Assembly: GCA_031255855.1 (NCBI GenBank)
Contig: JAIRRS010000090.1
Location: forward strand, 1-34,026
Direction: 5' to 3'
Length of the DNA stretch: 34,026 nt
Origin: Tannerellaceae bacterium
GTDB taxonomy: Bacteria; Bacteroidota; Bacteroidia; Bacteroidales; Tannerellaceae
A program made the position numbers and the translations under genes. This document shows positions 1 through 9,067 of the stretch, one piece after another; position 1 is the first letter of the stretch; every line of letters starts with the position of its first letter. Under the pieces are notes generated by a model. The model did no database searches, was not told the origin of the DNA, and was given only the letters and a program-made list of their open reading frames with translations.

Positions 1-750
1 CAAGGAGCAGTCAATATACCCTTATCCATGAAACTGAATGAGAACAATCATCCGACAGTTTGGGGGATTGGTCTTGGTGGATCATATACTTTATTGAATA
101 ATAGAAATTTTACAGATTATATGCCTTCCGAAATCATGAATTTACAGATAGGGCTTTACCACCTGCGACCATTAAATGATAAATGGTCGATGCGGGCAAG
201 AGCGGGCGTGGCGGTACTCGCTCCTTCCTCCGATTTTTCTAAAATTAGGTTCAAGCACGTACTTGGAAGCGGAGGAATTATCTTTATCCACCACCTGAAA
301 CCCAATCTATCTATTGGTGGCGGTGTGGCTATAAACAGTTCGTTGGGTTATCCGATGGTGTTCCCTGCTGTGTACGTTAACTGGAACCTTGATGGAAAAT
401 TTGATGTAAACGTCGAACTGGTAGAAGGTTTGGATGTTTCGGCAAGTTATGGTTTTAATGACAATTTCAAACTATCGTATGCTCTTGAAATGAACGGACA
501 AGCGGCTTTACTGGAAAAAGACGGCAAAGACGTAATATTCTCACATCAATATATCGTAACAGGTTTTCGTCCTGAATATAAATTGGACAACAGCGGCCTA
601 TCTATAACAGCTATGGCAGGGCTAAATATATTCCGTCCTGCATCTTACAGCGAGCGTACCCTTAAAGGAGTGTTCGCAGGGGACAATGACTATTACTTCT
701 CGGTTTCTCCCTATATATCTATCGGACTCAAATACAGCTTCGGGAAATGA
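1..750 (+). CDS. DUF6268-like outer membrane beta-barrel protein, 5' partial
   Basis: The reading frame is open from base 1, in frame with the first ATG at 28, and ends at TGA 748-750. No signal peptide is present, although an outer-membrane protein should have one, so the true start almost certainly lies upstream of the window. The visible part is rich in alternating hydrophobic/polar strands with glycines and aromatics (GIGLGGSY near the start, a final strand ending YISIGLKYSFGK), as in a beta-barrel whose last strand closes the pore. The style matches DUF6268 proteins of Bacteroidetes, whose function is unknown. It overlaps the TolC-like gene by 4 nt (ATGA), so it is probably the first visible member of the efflux operon and may be translationally coupled to it. 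The family name is recognition from memory and was not searched. Confidence 0.75.
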   Translation, partial: QGAVNIPLSMKLNENNHPTVWGIGLGGSYTLLNNRNFTDYMPSEIMNLQIGLYHLRPLNDKWSMRARAGVAVLAPSSDFSKIRFKHVLGSGGIIFIHHLKPNLSIGGGVAINSSLGYPMVFPAVYVNWNLDGKFDVNVELVEGLDVSASYGFNDNFKLSYALEMNGQAALLEKDGKDVIFSHQYIVTGFRPEYKLDNSGLSITAMAGLNIFRPASYSERTLKGVFAGDNDYYFSVSPYISIGLKYSFGK

Positions 751-2090
751 GAACTATTCTGATTCTATTTGCCCTGCTGGTAACCGGCAATGCGGTTAAA
801 GCGCAGGAGTACCCACAGCGATTTTCTTTGCAACAATGTCTGGATTTCGCCATCAATAACAGTTATGCCACACACAGGGCAAACCTCAATATCGACGAGG
901 CGAGACAGCAGATAAACGAATCTCGGTCGAACGTGTTGCCGCAAATAAACGCTTCGGGCAGTCTCGACCATAGTATGGTTTTACCAACGACGATGCTGCC
1001 CGGTGAACTCATCGGCGAGACCGGAACGCAAATCCCGGTTCAAATGGGATCAAAGAACGAACTGGATTTCGGAGTTTCAATTGAACAGGTAATTTTTTCG
1101 CCCACTTTATTCACAGGGGTCAAAATAGCCAAAAACAATCAGGAACTTCAGCGGCTTCGGGCGGCTATGACAAGAGAAGAGATCATTTTCGATGTAAGTA
1201 ATGCTTTTTATGACATTCTGGGCAGTATGCAGGAATTGGATAACATAATTCATATGATTGCCAAACAGGATTCTCTTTACCTGTTGACGGAAAAACGGGT
1301 GGAAGAAAACATAACGCGGGAAGTTGATTTGAACCGTATTAAAGTAAACCTGACCAATTTGCAGGCACGAGGTAAGAACATGAATAATATCATATCGCAA
1401 CAGAAACGTTATCTGCAAATTCTGATCGGTATTCCTATTGAAGATGCTTTTGAAGTGGATGATTCGGGAATAAAAAGCATTGGCATCTCCGAACTTCGGG
1501 ACTATTCCCAACCACAAAACAGAATAGAACTTGACGTACTGAATAAGCAAAGGGAAATGTTGGAACTTGAAATTCGCAGTAATAAAATGGAATATCTGCC
1601 AACCTTATCAGCTATGGCGACAGCCGGATATCAATTCCAATCAGACAGGCTGAATCTGACAAGAGAGCCGTGGTATAGTTCTGCCATTGTCGGCGTTCGT
1701 TTGACTATTCCAATTTTTGATGGCTTAGGAAAACGAAGCCGGATAAAGCAGAAACAGATACGACTGCAAAGTTTGGATTGGGATATTCGGGAAACGCGGC
1801 AAACCCTATCTGCTACTTACCTGAATGCAAAAAATCAACTGGAGGTAATTTATGAGTTAGTACAGGTGCAATCTGAAAATTTGAAACTGGCAGAGAAAGT
1901 ATATAGCCAGACAATGGCATTGTACACCGAAGGTTTGGCAAACATAACAGACCTTCTTGAAACGGAAACTTCTTTGCATGAAGTAAAAATAGCCTATACC
2001 ACAGAGCTTCTCCGCTATAAAAAGACAGAAATAGACTTGTTAAAAGCAAGTGGTACACTTGAATACTTATTAAACAATAGTAAAATATGA
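747..2090 (+). CDS. TolC-family outer membrane efflux channel
   Basis: This 447-residue protein has a clear Sec signal peptide (MRTILILFALLVTGNAVKAQ, cut after about residue 20). The body is long and alpha-helical with two related halves, as expected for TolC/OEP channels: FSLQQCLDFAINNS near residue 26 begins repeat 1 and the stretch from about 260 onward begins repeat 2. The length is typical for the family. It would form the outer-membrane and periplasmic exit duct for the pump encoded just downstream. Its start overlaps the upstream stop and its own stop overlaps the next start, both as ATGA, indicating one translationally coupled operon. The exported substrate cannot be told from sequence. 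Confidence 0.9.
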   Translation: MRTILILFALLVTGNAVKAQEYPQRFSLQQCLDFAINNSYATHRANLNIDEARQQINESRSNVLPQINASGSLDHSMVLPTTMLPGELIGETGTQIPVQMGSKNELDFGVSIEQVIFSPTLFTGVKIAKNNQELQRLRAAMTREEIIFDVSNAFYDILGSMQELDNIIHMIAKQDSLYLLTEKRVEENITREVDLNRIKVNLTNLQARGKNMNNIISQQKRYLQILIGIPIEDAFEVDDSGIKSIGISELRDYSQPQNRIELDVLNKQREMLELEIRSNKMEYLPTLSAMATAGYQFQSDRLNLTREPWYSSAIVGVRLTIPIFDGLGKRSRIKQKQIRLQSLDWDIRETRQTLSATYLNAKNQLEVIYELVQVQSENLKLAEKVYSQTMALYTEGLANITDLLETETSLHEVKIAYTTELLRYKKTEIDLLKASGTLEYLLNNSKI

Positions 2091-3151
2091 AATCAAAAAT
2101 AGTAACACCAATTATTCTGACTGTTTCCATTGTTGGTCTCATCACTTGGAAACTGGTCGAAAATAAACAAACTATCGACCTCAATGCAGAATTATCGTTG
2201 ACTGTAAATACAGTTGTTCCCGTGATGGTTGAGCAACTACAATATATGGATTTGAACGAAAGAATCAGTGTGAACGGTCGTATTGATTCGGAAAACGAGG
2301 TGGTGGTTTATTCAAAAGCACAGGGTATTGTCGTGAGAAAATACAAAAAGGCAGGCGATATTGTCAGTCAGGGAACAGTAATCGCACAACTTGAAAACAA
2401 TGTAATACGGGAAAACCTACGGCTTTCCGAATTGGATTTTAAGAAAGCGGAAAAAGATGTGGAGCGCTTCCGAAACCTTGCGTCCATCGGCGCAGTAACC
2501 GTACGGGAACTGGAAGACGTCCAAATTGCCCTACGCACCATTGAGAGCAGGATAACCGACCTGCAAGACCAGTTAAACAATACGACCATTACATCCCCCG
2601 CCGCAGGAATCATCAACAAAGATTATTTTGAAGAAGGAACTTTGCTTACAGTTGGCAGTAGTGTTGTCGATATTGTGGATAATAAAGCATTGAGAATGTA
2701 CGCCAACGTAACAGAGAAAGAAGCATTGAAACTAAAGACTGATATGGAAGCGAGCATCACGACAGACGTATATCCCGGTCGTACGTTTACAGGTACTATC
2801 AAGGCTATTTCGCCAAAAAGCAACGACCAGTATTATTATTCGGTTGAATTGACATTAAACGCTTCGGAGCTACAACCCGGTATGTTCGCTACCGCTGTTT
2901 TCAGCATAGACAGTAATAACAGCAACACTCCGGTAATAAGCAGGGAAGCCATTGTTGGGGGGATGAAAGCCCCTCATGTGTTTGTAGTGAAAGAGGGAAA
3001 AGCCTATAAAGTAGCCGTGCAAGTTGGAATCTCTGAAGGACAATACATTGAAATAACCGATGGCATATCGTCCGATGACACGATTATAAAAAGCGGGCAA
3101 ATCAACCTGATTGACGGCACAGAAATATCCATCCTAAATTTATCGAAATGA
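2087..3151 (+). CDS. RND efflux periplasmic adaptor (membrane fusion protein)
   Basis: This 354-residue protein has an N-terminal hydrophobic anchor (residues about 5-23) without an obvious lipobox cysteine. Domains follow the order of HlyD/AcrA-like adaptors: a first half-lipoyl segment (VYSKAQGIVVRKYKKAGDIV), an alpha-helical hairpin (about 105-165), a second half-lipoyl segment (TTITSPAAGIINKDYFEEGT), and beta-barrel and membrane-proximal domains to the C terminus. It would bridge the inner-membrane pump and the TolC-like channel across the periplasm. ATGA overlaps link it to both neighbours, which supports assembly of a tripartite complex at fixed stoichiometry. Confidence 0.9.
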   Translation: MKSKIVTPIILTVSIVGLITWKLVENKQTIDLNAELSLTVNTVVPVMVEQLQYMDLNERISVNGRIDSENEVVVYSKAQGIVVRKYKKAGDIVSQGTVIAQLENNVIRENLRLSELDFKKAEKDVERFRNLASIGAVTVRELEDVQIALRTIESRITDLQDQLNNTTITSPAAGIINKDYFEEGTLLTVGSSVVDIVDNKALRMYANVTEKEALKLKTDMEASITTDVYPGRTFTGTIKAISPKSNDQYYYSVELTLNASELQPGMFATAVFSIDSNNSNTPVISREAIVGGMKAPHVFVVKEGKAYKVAVQVGISEGQYIEITDGISSDDTIIKSGQINLIDGTEISILNLSK

Positions 3152-6100
3152 ATATCATAAAAACGTCAATCACCCGTCCGACCACAGTAGTTGTGGCGTT
3201 CGTTATACTTGCCTTTTTCGGTATTTATTCTTTAATCCAACTCAATAGAGAGTTGATGCCAAGTATGACGTTGGATGTTATCTCTGTCAGTACCGTTTAT
3301 CCGGGAGCCGGAGCAAGTGAAGTGGAAAACTCCGTTACCAAAAAGATAGAAGATGCAGTCTTTTCAATAGAGGGAATAGATGAAATAACTTCTACCTCTA
3401 TGGAAAATTATTCATTAGTAACGATTCACTTAAAAGCCGGAACCGACCTTGACAAAGCTCTTCAAAACGCACAGCGGAAAGTAAACGCAATACGTTCCGA
3501 CCTGCCGGAGAGCGTAAAAGAGCCGTCCATCAATGATTTCAGTCTGACGGATATTCCCATTATGACAATCGGTGCAATAGCCAATATGGGCGAAACGGAA
3601 TTTTATGATTTAATCAACCATGAAATAAAGCCTGCTCTGGAAAGGATAACGGGGGTGGCACAGGTAACGCTCATCGGAGGAAATGAACGCGAAATACAGA
3701 TAAACATCAATGAAGAAAGAATGGCTGCATACGGGCTCTCCATTCTTGACGTCAGTAATATATTGATCAACTCGAACCTCGATTTCCCTACGGGACAGAT
3801 AAAAAACGAGAACAAGCAAACGCAAATACGCTTGCAGGGTAAATACAATAACCTTGTCGATATTGAAAATGTAATCATAAAATATATGCCTGACGGAAGT
3901 GCAGTAAAAGTAAAAAACATTGCGGATGTACACGATGGGAATAAAGACGTGGAAACTCTTAGCCGGATAAACGGAATACCCTCTATAGGAATTACAGTAC
4001 AACGTTCCGCCGATGCCAATACCGTGGAAATATCCAAAACAACACGCGAAATACTGGACGCTCTACAAGCAATATACGAGCCTGTCGGCTTAAATTTTAT
4101 GATCGCAGCGGATAATGCAGAATTTACACTGGAAGCCTCTAATTCTGTAATGATCGATCTTGTTATAGCTATTATTTTGGTGGCTTTCACAATGCTATTA
4201 TTTTTAAGTAGTGTGCGAAATTCCGTTATTGTATCTATCGCCATTCCGTTGTCTCTTGTTTCCACATTTATAGTTATGTATCTGTTAGGGTTCAGTCTGA
4301 ACCTGATGTCGTTGTTAGCAATAACGCTTGTGGTCGGTATATTGGTCGATGACGCCATTGTTGTTATCGAAAATATCCATCGACACATGGAAATGGGGAA
4401 AAACAGGATTCAGGCGGCATACGACGGACTTCGTGAAATAGGCGGAACAATCATCTCCATCACACTGGTACTGGTCGTAGTATTCATTCCCATTTCATTA
4501 ACACAAGGAACTATTGCTAATGTATTCCGCCAATTTGCCGTTACTATTGCCATTGCGGTACTGTTTAGCCTATTAGTTTCTTTTACCGTAGTGCCGCTAC
4601 TTTATTCCCGATTTGGAAAAATAAATGAATTCAACCGTCAGAGTTTTATCGGAAAAGGCATTCATGCTTTCGAAAACAGAATAGAGAGTATTGCGAATTG
4701 GTTTTCAAATCTTTTAGTGTGGTCTTTATCGCACAAACTGATTACCTTATCTGTCACTCTTGTTCTTTTGGCTGGTTCCGTAAGCCTGATGGCATTTGGT
4801 TTTATCGGAAGTGATTTAGCCCCGCAAGGCGATCAGGGACAATTTGTTATAAAGATAGAATTACCCCGTGATGTTACCATAGAACAAACCAATCAGGCAG
4901 CCTGCCAAGCAGAAAACGCATTAAGAAGCAGTCCGTTGGTCGAAACTGTATTTACGACCGTAGGAGCAGAAGAAAACGGGCAACCGCAAGCCCGTTTAGC
5001 CGATCTGCGAGTAAAAATGATTCCACACAACAAGCGTAATATTTCAACTTCCGATTTCTCACGGGAAGCAAAACTCTTTCTGCAACAACATATACCCGGA
5101 GCGCAAATATGGGTGGCAATGACCGACCTGATGGGAAATATCGACGAGGCTCCGGTACAATATTATATCACCGGACACCATATTGATTCCGTTCGGATAG
5201 CCACAAATATTATTCTTGGCAGCATCAAGTCCGTAAAAGGCATCGTTGATCCCAAATTATCCGCTGAAGAAAGCAGTCCCGAAATCAGTATCATTCCCGA
5301 CCGCGATAAGATGTCAGCTATGGGAATCCCTTTTGAAATATTAGGTATGTCGCTTAATAATGCTTTCAGTGGAAATAATGACGCAAAGTTCAGGCAGGAC
5401 GAATACGAATATGACATCAATATCCGCCTTGACAACTTCGACCGCCAAAGCACATCAGACGTTGAAAATCTTACATTAATAAATACCTCCGGCGAAGCTG
5501 TCAAATTGAAACAGTTCGCGCATATAGAAGAAACCGATGCACCGGGCATCCTCGAACGCCGCAACCGAAGTGCCTGCGTAACACTAAATAGTCAGGTCGG
5601 AGGGCGACCAACAGGCGATATCGGACAGGACGTCAGCCAAATAATAACATCGTTAAATTTACCCGAAAGCATCACTGTAATCCCCGGCGGTGAACTCGAA
5701 ATGCAGGACGAAAGTTTCGGTACAATGGGCGTGGCGCTTATAGTTTCCATACTATTGGTTTACCTCATTATGGTATTGCTGTACAATAACTACATCTATC
5801 CCTTTGTCGTATTAATATCCATTCCTCTTGCCATCATAGGCGCATTGCTCGCTTTGGCTCTGACGGTGGATACTCTCAACCTGTTCACCCTGCTTGGTTT
5901 ACTCGCACTGATAGGACTTGTTGCTAAAAACGCCATCATACTGGTCGATTTTACGAGTCAGTCAAAAGCAAAAGGAATGAAATTGAAAGATGCGCTTATA
6001 GAGGCAACCCGTCAACGTTTCCGTCCAATCTTGATGACAACCGCTGCGACAGTAATAGGTATGCTTCCCATTGCTTTGGCAACCGGAGCCGGAGCAGAAT

Positions 6101-6264
6101 GGAAAAACGGTCTGGCTTGGGTTATGATTGGTGGATTGATTAGCTCCATGTTCCTGACGCTTATTGTTGTGCCGGTGGTTTATTATGTAATGGATAGAGT
6201 ATTGGCAAAATTCCATTCCCCTCATTCTGAATTTCACTTTACCGATTCTGAACCCCATAGTTAA
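3148..6264 (+). CDS. HAE1-type RND efflux pump, inner membrane permease
   Basis: This 1038-residue protein has the usual length and layout of hydrophobe/amphiphile RND transporters: TM1 at the N terminus (MNIIKTSITRPTTVVVAF), a large periplasmic loop, TM2-6, a second large loop, and TM7-12. The proton-relay residues are present: adjacent aspartates D401 and D402 in GILVDDAIVVIEN (TM4) and K927 in GLVAKNAIILVDF (TM10). The pump is therefore predicted to be active and driven by proton motive force. It is the last gene of the four-gene ATGA-coupled run. Likely substrates are amphiphiles such as bile salts, detergents or drugs, but this is inferred from the family. It could be element cargo, although the window shows no boundary between it and the element genes. 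Confidence 0.93.
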   Translation: MNIIKTSITRPTTVVVAFVILAFFGIYSLIQLNRELMPSMTLDVISVSTVYPGAGASEVENSVTKKIEDAVFSIEGIDEITSTSMENYSLVTIHLKAGTDLDKALQNAQRKVNAIRSDLPESVKEPSINDFSLTDIPIMTIGAIANMGETEFYDLINHEIKPALERITGVAQVTLIGGNEREIQININEERMAAYGLSILDVSNILINSNLDFPTGQIKNENKQTQIRLQGKYNNLVDIENVIIKYMPDGSAVKVKNIADVHDGNKDVETLSRINGIPSIGITVQRSADANTVEISKTTREILDALQAIYEPVGLNFMIAADNAEFTLEASNSVMIDLVIAIILVAFTMLLFLSSVRNSVIVSIAIPLSLVSTFIVMYLLGFSLNLMSLLAITLVVGILVDDAIVVIENIHRHMEMGKNRIQAAYDGLREIGGTIISITLVLVVVFIPISLTQGTIANVFRQFAVTIAIAVLFSLLVSFTVVPLLYSRFGKINEFNRQSFIGKGIHAFENRIESIANWFSNLLVWSLSHKLITLSVTLVLLAGSVSLMAFGFIGSDLAPQGDQGQFVIKIELPRDVTIEQTNQAACQAENALRSSPLVETVFTTVGAEENGQPQARLADLRVKMIPHNKRNISTSDFSREAKLFLQQHIPGAQIWVAMTDLMGNIDEAPVQYYITGHHIDSVRIATNIILGSIKSVKGIVDPKLSAEESSPEISIIPDRDKMSAMGIPFEILGMSLNNAFSGNNDAKFRQDEYEYDINIRLDNFDRQSTSDVENLTLINTSGEAVKLKQFAHIEETDAPGILERRNRSACVTLNSQVGGRPTGDIGQDVSQIITSLNLPESITVIPGGELEMQDESFGTMGVALIVSILLVYLIMVLLYNNYIYPFVVLISIPLAIIGALLALALTVDTLNLFTLLGLLALIGLVAKNAIILVDFTSQSKAKGMKLKDALIEATRQRFRPILMTTAATVIGMLPIALATGAGAEWKNGLAWVMIGGLISSMFLTLIVVPVVYYVMDRVLAKFHSPHSEFHFTDSEPHS

Positions 6265-6268
6265 AGGC

Positions 6269-6299
6269 TTTCAGTATTGTGTTATCCATCGTTAATTTG
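6269..6299 (+). promoter_or_regulatory. Putative Bacteroidetes-type promoter for the beta-barrel gene
   Basis: A -33-like TTTC (6269-6272) is followed after 19 nt by TTAATTTG (6292-6299), one mismatch from the Bacteroidetes -7 consensus TAnnTTTG. The spacing is right and the AT-rich leader of about 50 nt ends at the ATG at 6356. This suggests the porin-like and acyltransferase genes have a promoter separate from the RND operon. Confidence 0.5.
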
Positions 6300-6355
6300 C
6301 TCGAAATAAAGATTTTCAAACAAATAATTATTCACCAATTAAAATTTTTAGAAAA

Positions 6356-6976
6356 ATGAAAAAGTATGTAGTAGCATTTGTTTTTGTAATGGCAGCAGCC
6401 ATGTTTTCCACTCAGTTATCGGCACAAAACAATCCTGTGTCAGTTGGCTTCAAAGCCGGAACAATCCTGTCTAATTATCGGTTGGGCGGCGATATGAAAG
6501 GCTTCAAAAGTAAAATGAACGTCGGTGGTTCTGTCGGAGGTTTCATTAAGTACGACATCAGCACCAATTTTGCCTTGCAGTCCGGTGTTGATGTGTATTA
6601 TAGGACTTCGGAGTTGGAATCCAAAGCGGATAAATCATCCGACAAACTTAAATCATGGGGAGTAGAAATTCCTCTTTACGGAATCTTTCAGACAGAGTTA
6701 GGTAATGGAAAAGCCTTTATCGGGGCAGGCCCTTATGCCGGTTACGGTATAAGCGCAAAATCCGATGGAGTAAACCTGTTCAAGAAGAATAGTGAAACCG
6801 GAAAAGCATCCATGAACCGTTTTGACTATGGTGTAGGTGGAATTATAGGCTATGACTTTAATAAAAACTGGCAAATAAATGCAAGTTATCAATTTGGACT
6901 TGCTGACCTGCATAAAGGTAAAGGAGGCTCCATGAAAAACCACGGTGCAGCTATCGGAATAGTCTATAAATTCTAA
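6356..6976 (+). CDS. Outer membrane beta-barrel protein (PorT/OmpW-like small porin fold)
   Basis: This 206-residue protein starts with a Sec signal peptide (MKKYVVAFVFVMAAAMFSTQLSAQ, cleavage after SAQ). The mature part is a run of amphipathic beta strands and turns (VGFKAGTILSNYRL; FIKYDISTNFALQSGVDVYY; GAGPYAGYGISA; NWQINASYQFGLADL) ending in a terminal strand AAIGIVYKF with C-terminal phenylalanine, the usual signal for outer-membrane insertion. The pattern matches the small outer-membrane beta-barrel families common in Bacteroidetes, without a specific function. The following acyltransferase gene starts 2 nt after its stop codon, so the two are very likely co-transcribed from the promoter at 6269. 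Confidence 0.85.
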   Translation: MKKYVVAFVFVMAAAMFSTQLSAQNNPVSVGFKAGTILSNYRLGGDMKGFKSKMNVGGSVGGFIKYDISTNFALQSGVDVYYRTSELESKADKSSDKLKSWGVEIPLYGIFQTELGNGKAFIGAGPYAGYGISAKSDGVNLFKKNSETGKASMNRFDYGVGGIIGYDFNKNWQINASYQFGLADLHKGKGGSMKNHGAAIGIVYKF

Positions 6977-6977
6977 G

Positions 6978-7847
6978 ATGAAGCAAGCGTTACAAACCAT
7001 TGCGTATAGAAGTGTCTACGGTGTTGCTTATGCCGTAAGCCTGCTGCCTATGGCATTTCTGTATGCAATGGCTTCATTTGCCTTTTTACTTGCTTATCGT
7101 GTTATTGGATACAGGAAAACAGTCGTAATCCAAAATATTTCACGTTCTTTTCCCGATATGAAATATGGAGAGATACGCTGTATTGTAGCAAAGTTTTATG
7201 CCTGTTTTACCGCCTATTTTGCCGAAATGCTTAAAAGCATATCCGCTCCGGCAGGAGTTCTTGATAAGAAGATAACATTTGAAAATTTGGAACTTGTAGA
7301 AGAGCACGTAAATAATGGACGAAATGTCATTATTTGTCTGGGATATTGCGGTAATTGGGAAATGCTGAATTTTATGCCTTATAAACTTAGCCATGATTTT
7401 TATGCCGTTTATAAACCCTTGCGGTCGGGAATAATGAACAAGCTGATGATTAAACTCCGTTCACGTTTCGGCATGAAGTTAATATCCGATAAGTCGGTCA
7501 TACGTCATATCCTGGCTCAAAAACCATCTCCTGTTGTTTACTTGTTTTTGGCTGACCAATGCCCACGAATAAAAGATGAGAAATACAAATTCGAGTTGCT
7601 GAATCAAGAAACATATATTGTTTCAGGCATGGAAAAACTGGCACGAATAAGTCGGTCAGCAGTTATCTATCTGCATATTACGCAGCTATCGAAAGGAAAT
7701 TATAAAATAACGTGCATCCCCGTATGTTCTGAAGCGGAACTTATGAATGAAGGAGAAATAACCCGGAAGTACATTGATCTGTTGACGAAAAATATCAAAG
7801 AAGAACCATACGGCTGGTTATGGACGCATAAACGATGGAAAAGATAA
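6978..7847 (+). CDS. LpxL/HtrB-like lysophospholipid (lipid A) acyltransferase with altered catalytic motif
   Basis: This 289-residue protein has an N-terminal membrane segment (residues about 14-42) and the family landmark VIQNISRSFP. The block I sequence is LGYCGNWEML, where related proteins read GHYGNWE-type HX4E. Downstream are an ADQCP motif near residue 192 and a C-terminal WLWTHKRWKR, typical of lipid A late acyltransferases of Bacteroidetes. Such enzymes add a secondary acyl chain to lipid A or act on aminolipids at the inner membrane. The catalytic histidine position is Tyr123 (codon TAT, 7344-7346) while Glu128 is kept, so activity is doubtful unless this base is wrong or the protein has another role. 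Its location after an outer-membrane protein gene and beside an efflux operon suggests an envelope-remodelling cargo block. Confidence 0.85.
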   Translation: MKQALQTIAYRSVYGVAYAVSLLPMAFLYAMASFAFLLAYRVIGYRKTVVIQNISRSFPDMKYGEIRCIVAKFYACFTAYFAEMLKSISAPAGVLDKKITFENLELVEEHVNNGRNVIICLGYCGNWEMLNFMPYKLSHDFYAVYKPLRSGIMNKLMIKLRSRFGMKLISDKSVIRHILAQKPSPVVYLFLADQCPRIKDEKYKFELLNQETYIVSGMEKLARISRSAVIYLHITQLSKGNYKITCIPVCSEAELMNEGEITRKYIDLLTKNIKEEPYGWLWTHKRWKR

Positions 7848-7851
7848 AGTA

Positions 7852-7959
7852 ATGATATACTTACTCTCAATCATATTAATAATAATATCACTAATATTAA
7901 CTGGTTGTACACTCTTTCTGTATGCTTTTCTGAAAGCACTTTATGAAGAAGAGGACTAA
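7852..7959 (+). CDS. Small lipoprotein-like or membrane peptide (35 aa)
   Basis: A 35-residue frame begins with ATG 4 nt after the acyltransferase stop and ends 10 nt before the rteC start. Its product is MIYLLSIILIIISLILTGC followed by TLFLYAFLKALYEEED. The strongly hydrophobic N terminus ends in LTGC, which fits a lipobox, so the mature peptide could be a tiny lipoprotein; a simple single-pass membrane peptide is the alternative. The spacing and strand agree with co-transcription between acyltransferase and rteC. No homologue is recognised. Confidence 0.45.
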   Translation: MIYLLSIILIIISLILTGCTLFLYAFLKALYEEED

Positions 7960-7969
7960 AATATAGTAT

Positions 7970-8797
7970 ATGATTCGATTTACTTCCCGTCTGAAAAAGG
8001 AAATAGATGCAAGGATTGAACAAATAGAATGCTCGGAAATCAGTATGATTAACAAGTCTTTGGATGCTTCCCGTGTACTTCGTGAAGCATTCAAACAATT
8101 AAAGGCATTCATTTTATCATACAGCTTTAAAGACGAAGATGAGGAAATCTTCTTTTTCAAAGACGTGAAACCTAAATTATGTTCTCGTTTGATATACTAT
8201 CGAAAAGTCTATAACATTGAAATGAATCGTCCTACGGGCATCGACAAACAGCGGGAATACCTAAACGAAATATTGGACGACATAAATAAATATAATGCTA
8301 AACGACTGGATTTTATCCGTTATTACCGTTCATGTTCCTCTCATTTAGACACTCTTTACTTTCTGCGTGGTCAAACAGATATGGAGCAATATTTCGAAAC
8401 ATTTAATCATGAATTTGATCCTGACTTTTCCACAAATTGTGATTTCAAAGTAGCAAAGATTTTGGCAAATGATATGCTTTCGGTCTATTTGACACACGAA
8501 ATAAAGCGATTGAATGACAATGAAATGATGTTTAATTCTTTTAATTTTCCTGCTACTAAAAAAACTTGGAAAGGAACGAAAACTGAATTACAGGAACAAA
8601 TCTTCTCATGGGACAGCGCCAAAACATTTGGAGACGTACCACTCACACAACTTTACGAATATATTCAAAATGTATTCAATATTCAATTGGATGGCAATTT
8701 GTCGCGGGTTTTGGACGATTTGAAAATAAGAAATAGTCCTGCACCATTTCTTGATAAATTGAAAGATACTTTACTTCGACGCATGGGTAGAAAATAA
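7970..8797 (+). CDS. rteC: RteC-family regulator of element excision
   Basis: This 275-residue protein has the RteC-domain pattern: an alpha-helical N-terminal half with repeated KxLIYYRKVYNIEMNRPTG and YYRSCSSHLDTLYFLRG motifs, and a C-terminal segment with FSWDSAKTFGDVPLTQLYEYIQNVFNI. In CTnDOT, RteC is a DNA-binding activator of the excision operon, acting downstream of the RteA/RteB two-component system. Here no rteA or rteB is visible within 8 kb upstream, so the input signal must come from elsewhere or the gene is regulated differently. It is followed by a strong terminator and then by a small HTH gene. The family call is confident; the role in excision of this particular element is inferred. 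Confidence 0.85.
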   Translation: MIRFTSRLKKEIDARIEQIECSEISMINKSLDASRVLREAFKQLKAFILSYSFKDEDEEIFFFKDVKPKLCSRLIYYRKVYNIEMNRPTGIDKQREYLNEILDDINKYNAKRLDFIRYYRSCSSHLDTLYFLRGQTDMEQYFETFNHEFDPDFSTNCDFKVAKILANDMLSVYLTHEIKRLNDNEMMFNSFNFPATKKTWKGTKTELQEQIFSWDSAKTFGDVPLTQLYEYIQNVFNIQLDGNLSRVLDDLKIRNSPAPFLDKLKDTLLRRMGRK

Positions 8798-8835
8798 GAT
8801 ACCCCGGGGTCGGGATTATCCGGCATATACTTCTC

Positions 8836-8879
8836 AAACACCCGATTTTGACCTGAATTAGTATCAAAATCGGGTGTTT
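8836..8879 (+). terminator. Strong hairpin terminator after rteC
   Basis: A perfect 16-bp inverted repeat has arms at 8836-8851 and 8864-8879 and a 12-nt loop. The right arm ends in a T run (TGTTTT), giving an intrinsic terminator; because the left arm starts with A residues it may act in both directions. Confidence 0.75.
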
Positions 8880-9010
8880 TGGCTTACAATTAACTTTATA
8901 CCGACCTTTTCTGTATTTTTCAGTTCTGTTTTTTCGAGAAAAATATGCGCATAATACATTGCATATAAGTGATTTGAAAAAAATATTCTAAAAAAGTCAT
9001 ACCGGCCTCG

Positions 9011-9041
9011 TTATCAGGCATCCATAAACGTCCGACCTTTG
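9011..9041 (+). promoter_or_regulatory. Putative promoter for the HTH gene
   Basis: GACCTTTG at 9034-9041 differs by one base from the -7 consensus TAnnTTTG and lies 19 nt after a weak -33-like TTAT (9011-9014). The start codon follows 26 nt later. Apart from the rteC terminator and this site, nothing further was seen in the 270 nt between rteC and the HTH gene. Confidence 0.4.
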
Positions 9042-9067
9042 CATTATCAACAAAAAAGTCAAAGGCT

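Noticed and set aside
3603..4388. A minus-strand frame of 261 residues
   Set aside because: It lies inside the RND pump gene, whose motifs are intact, and has no family features.
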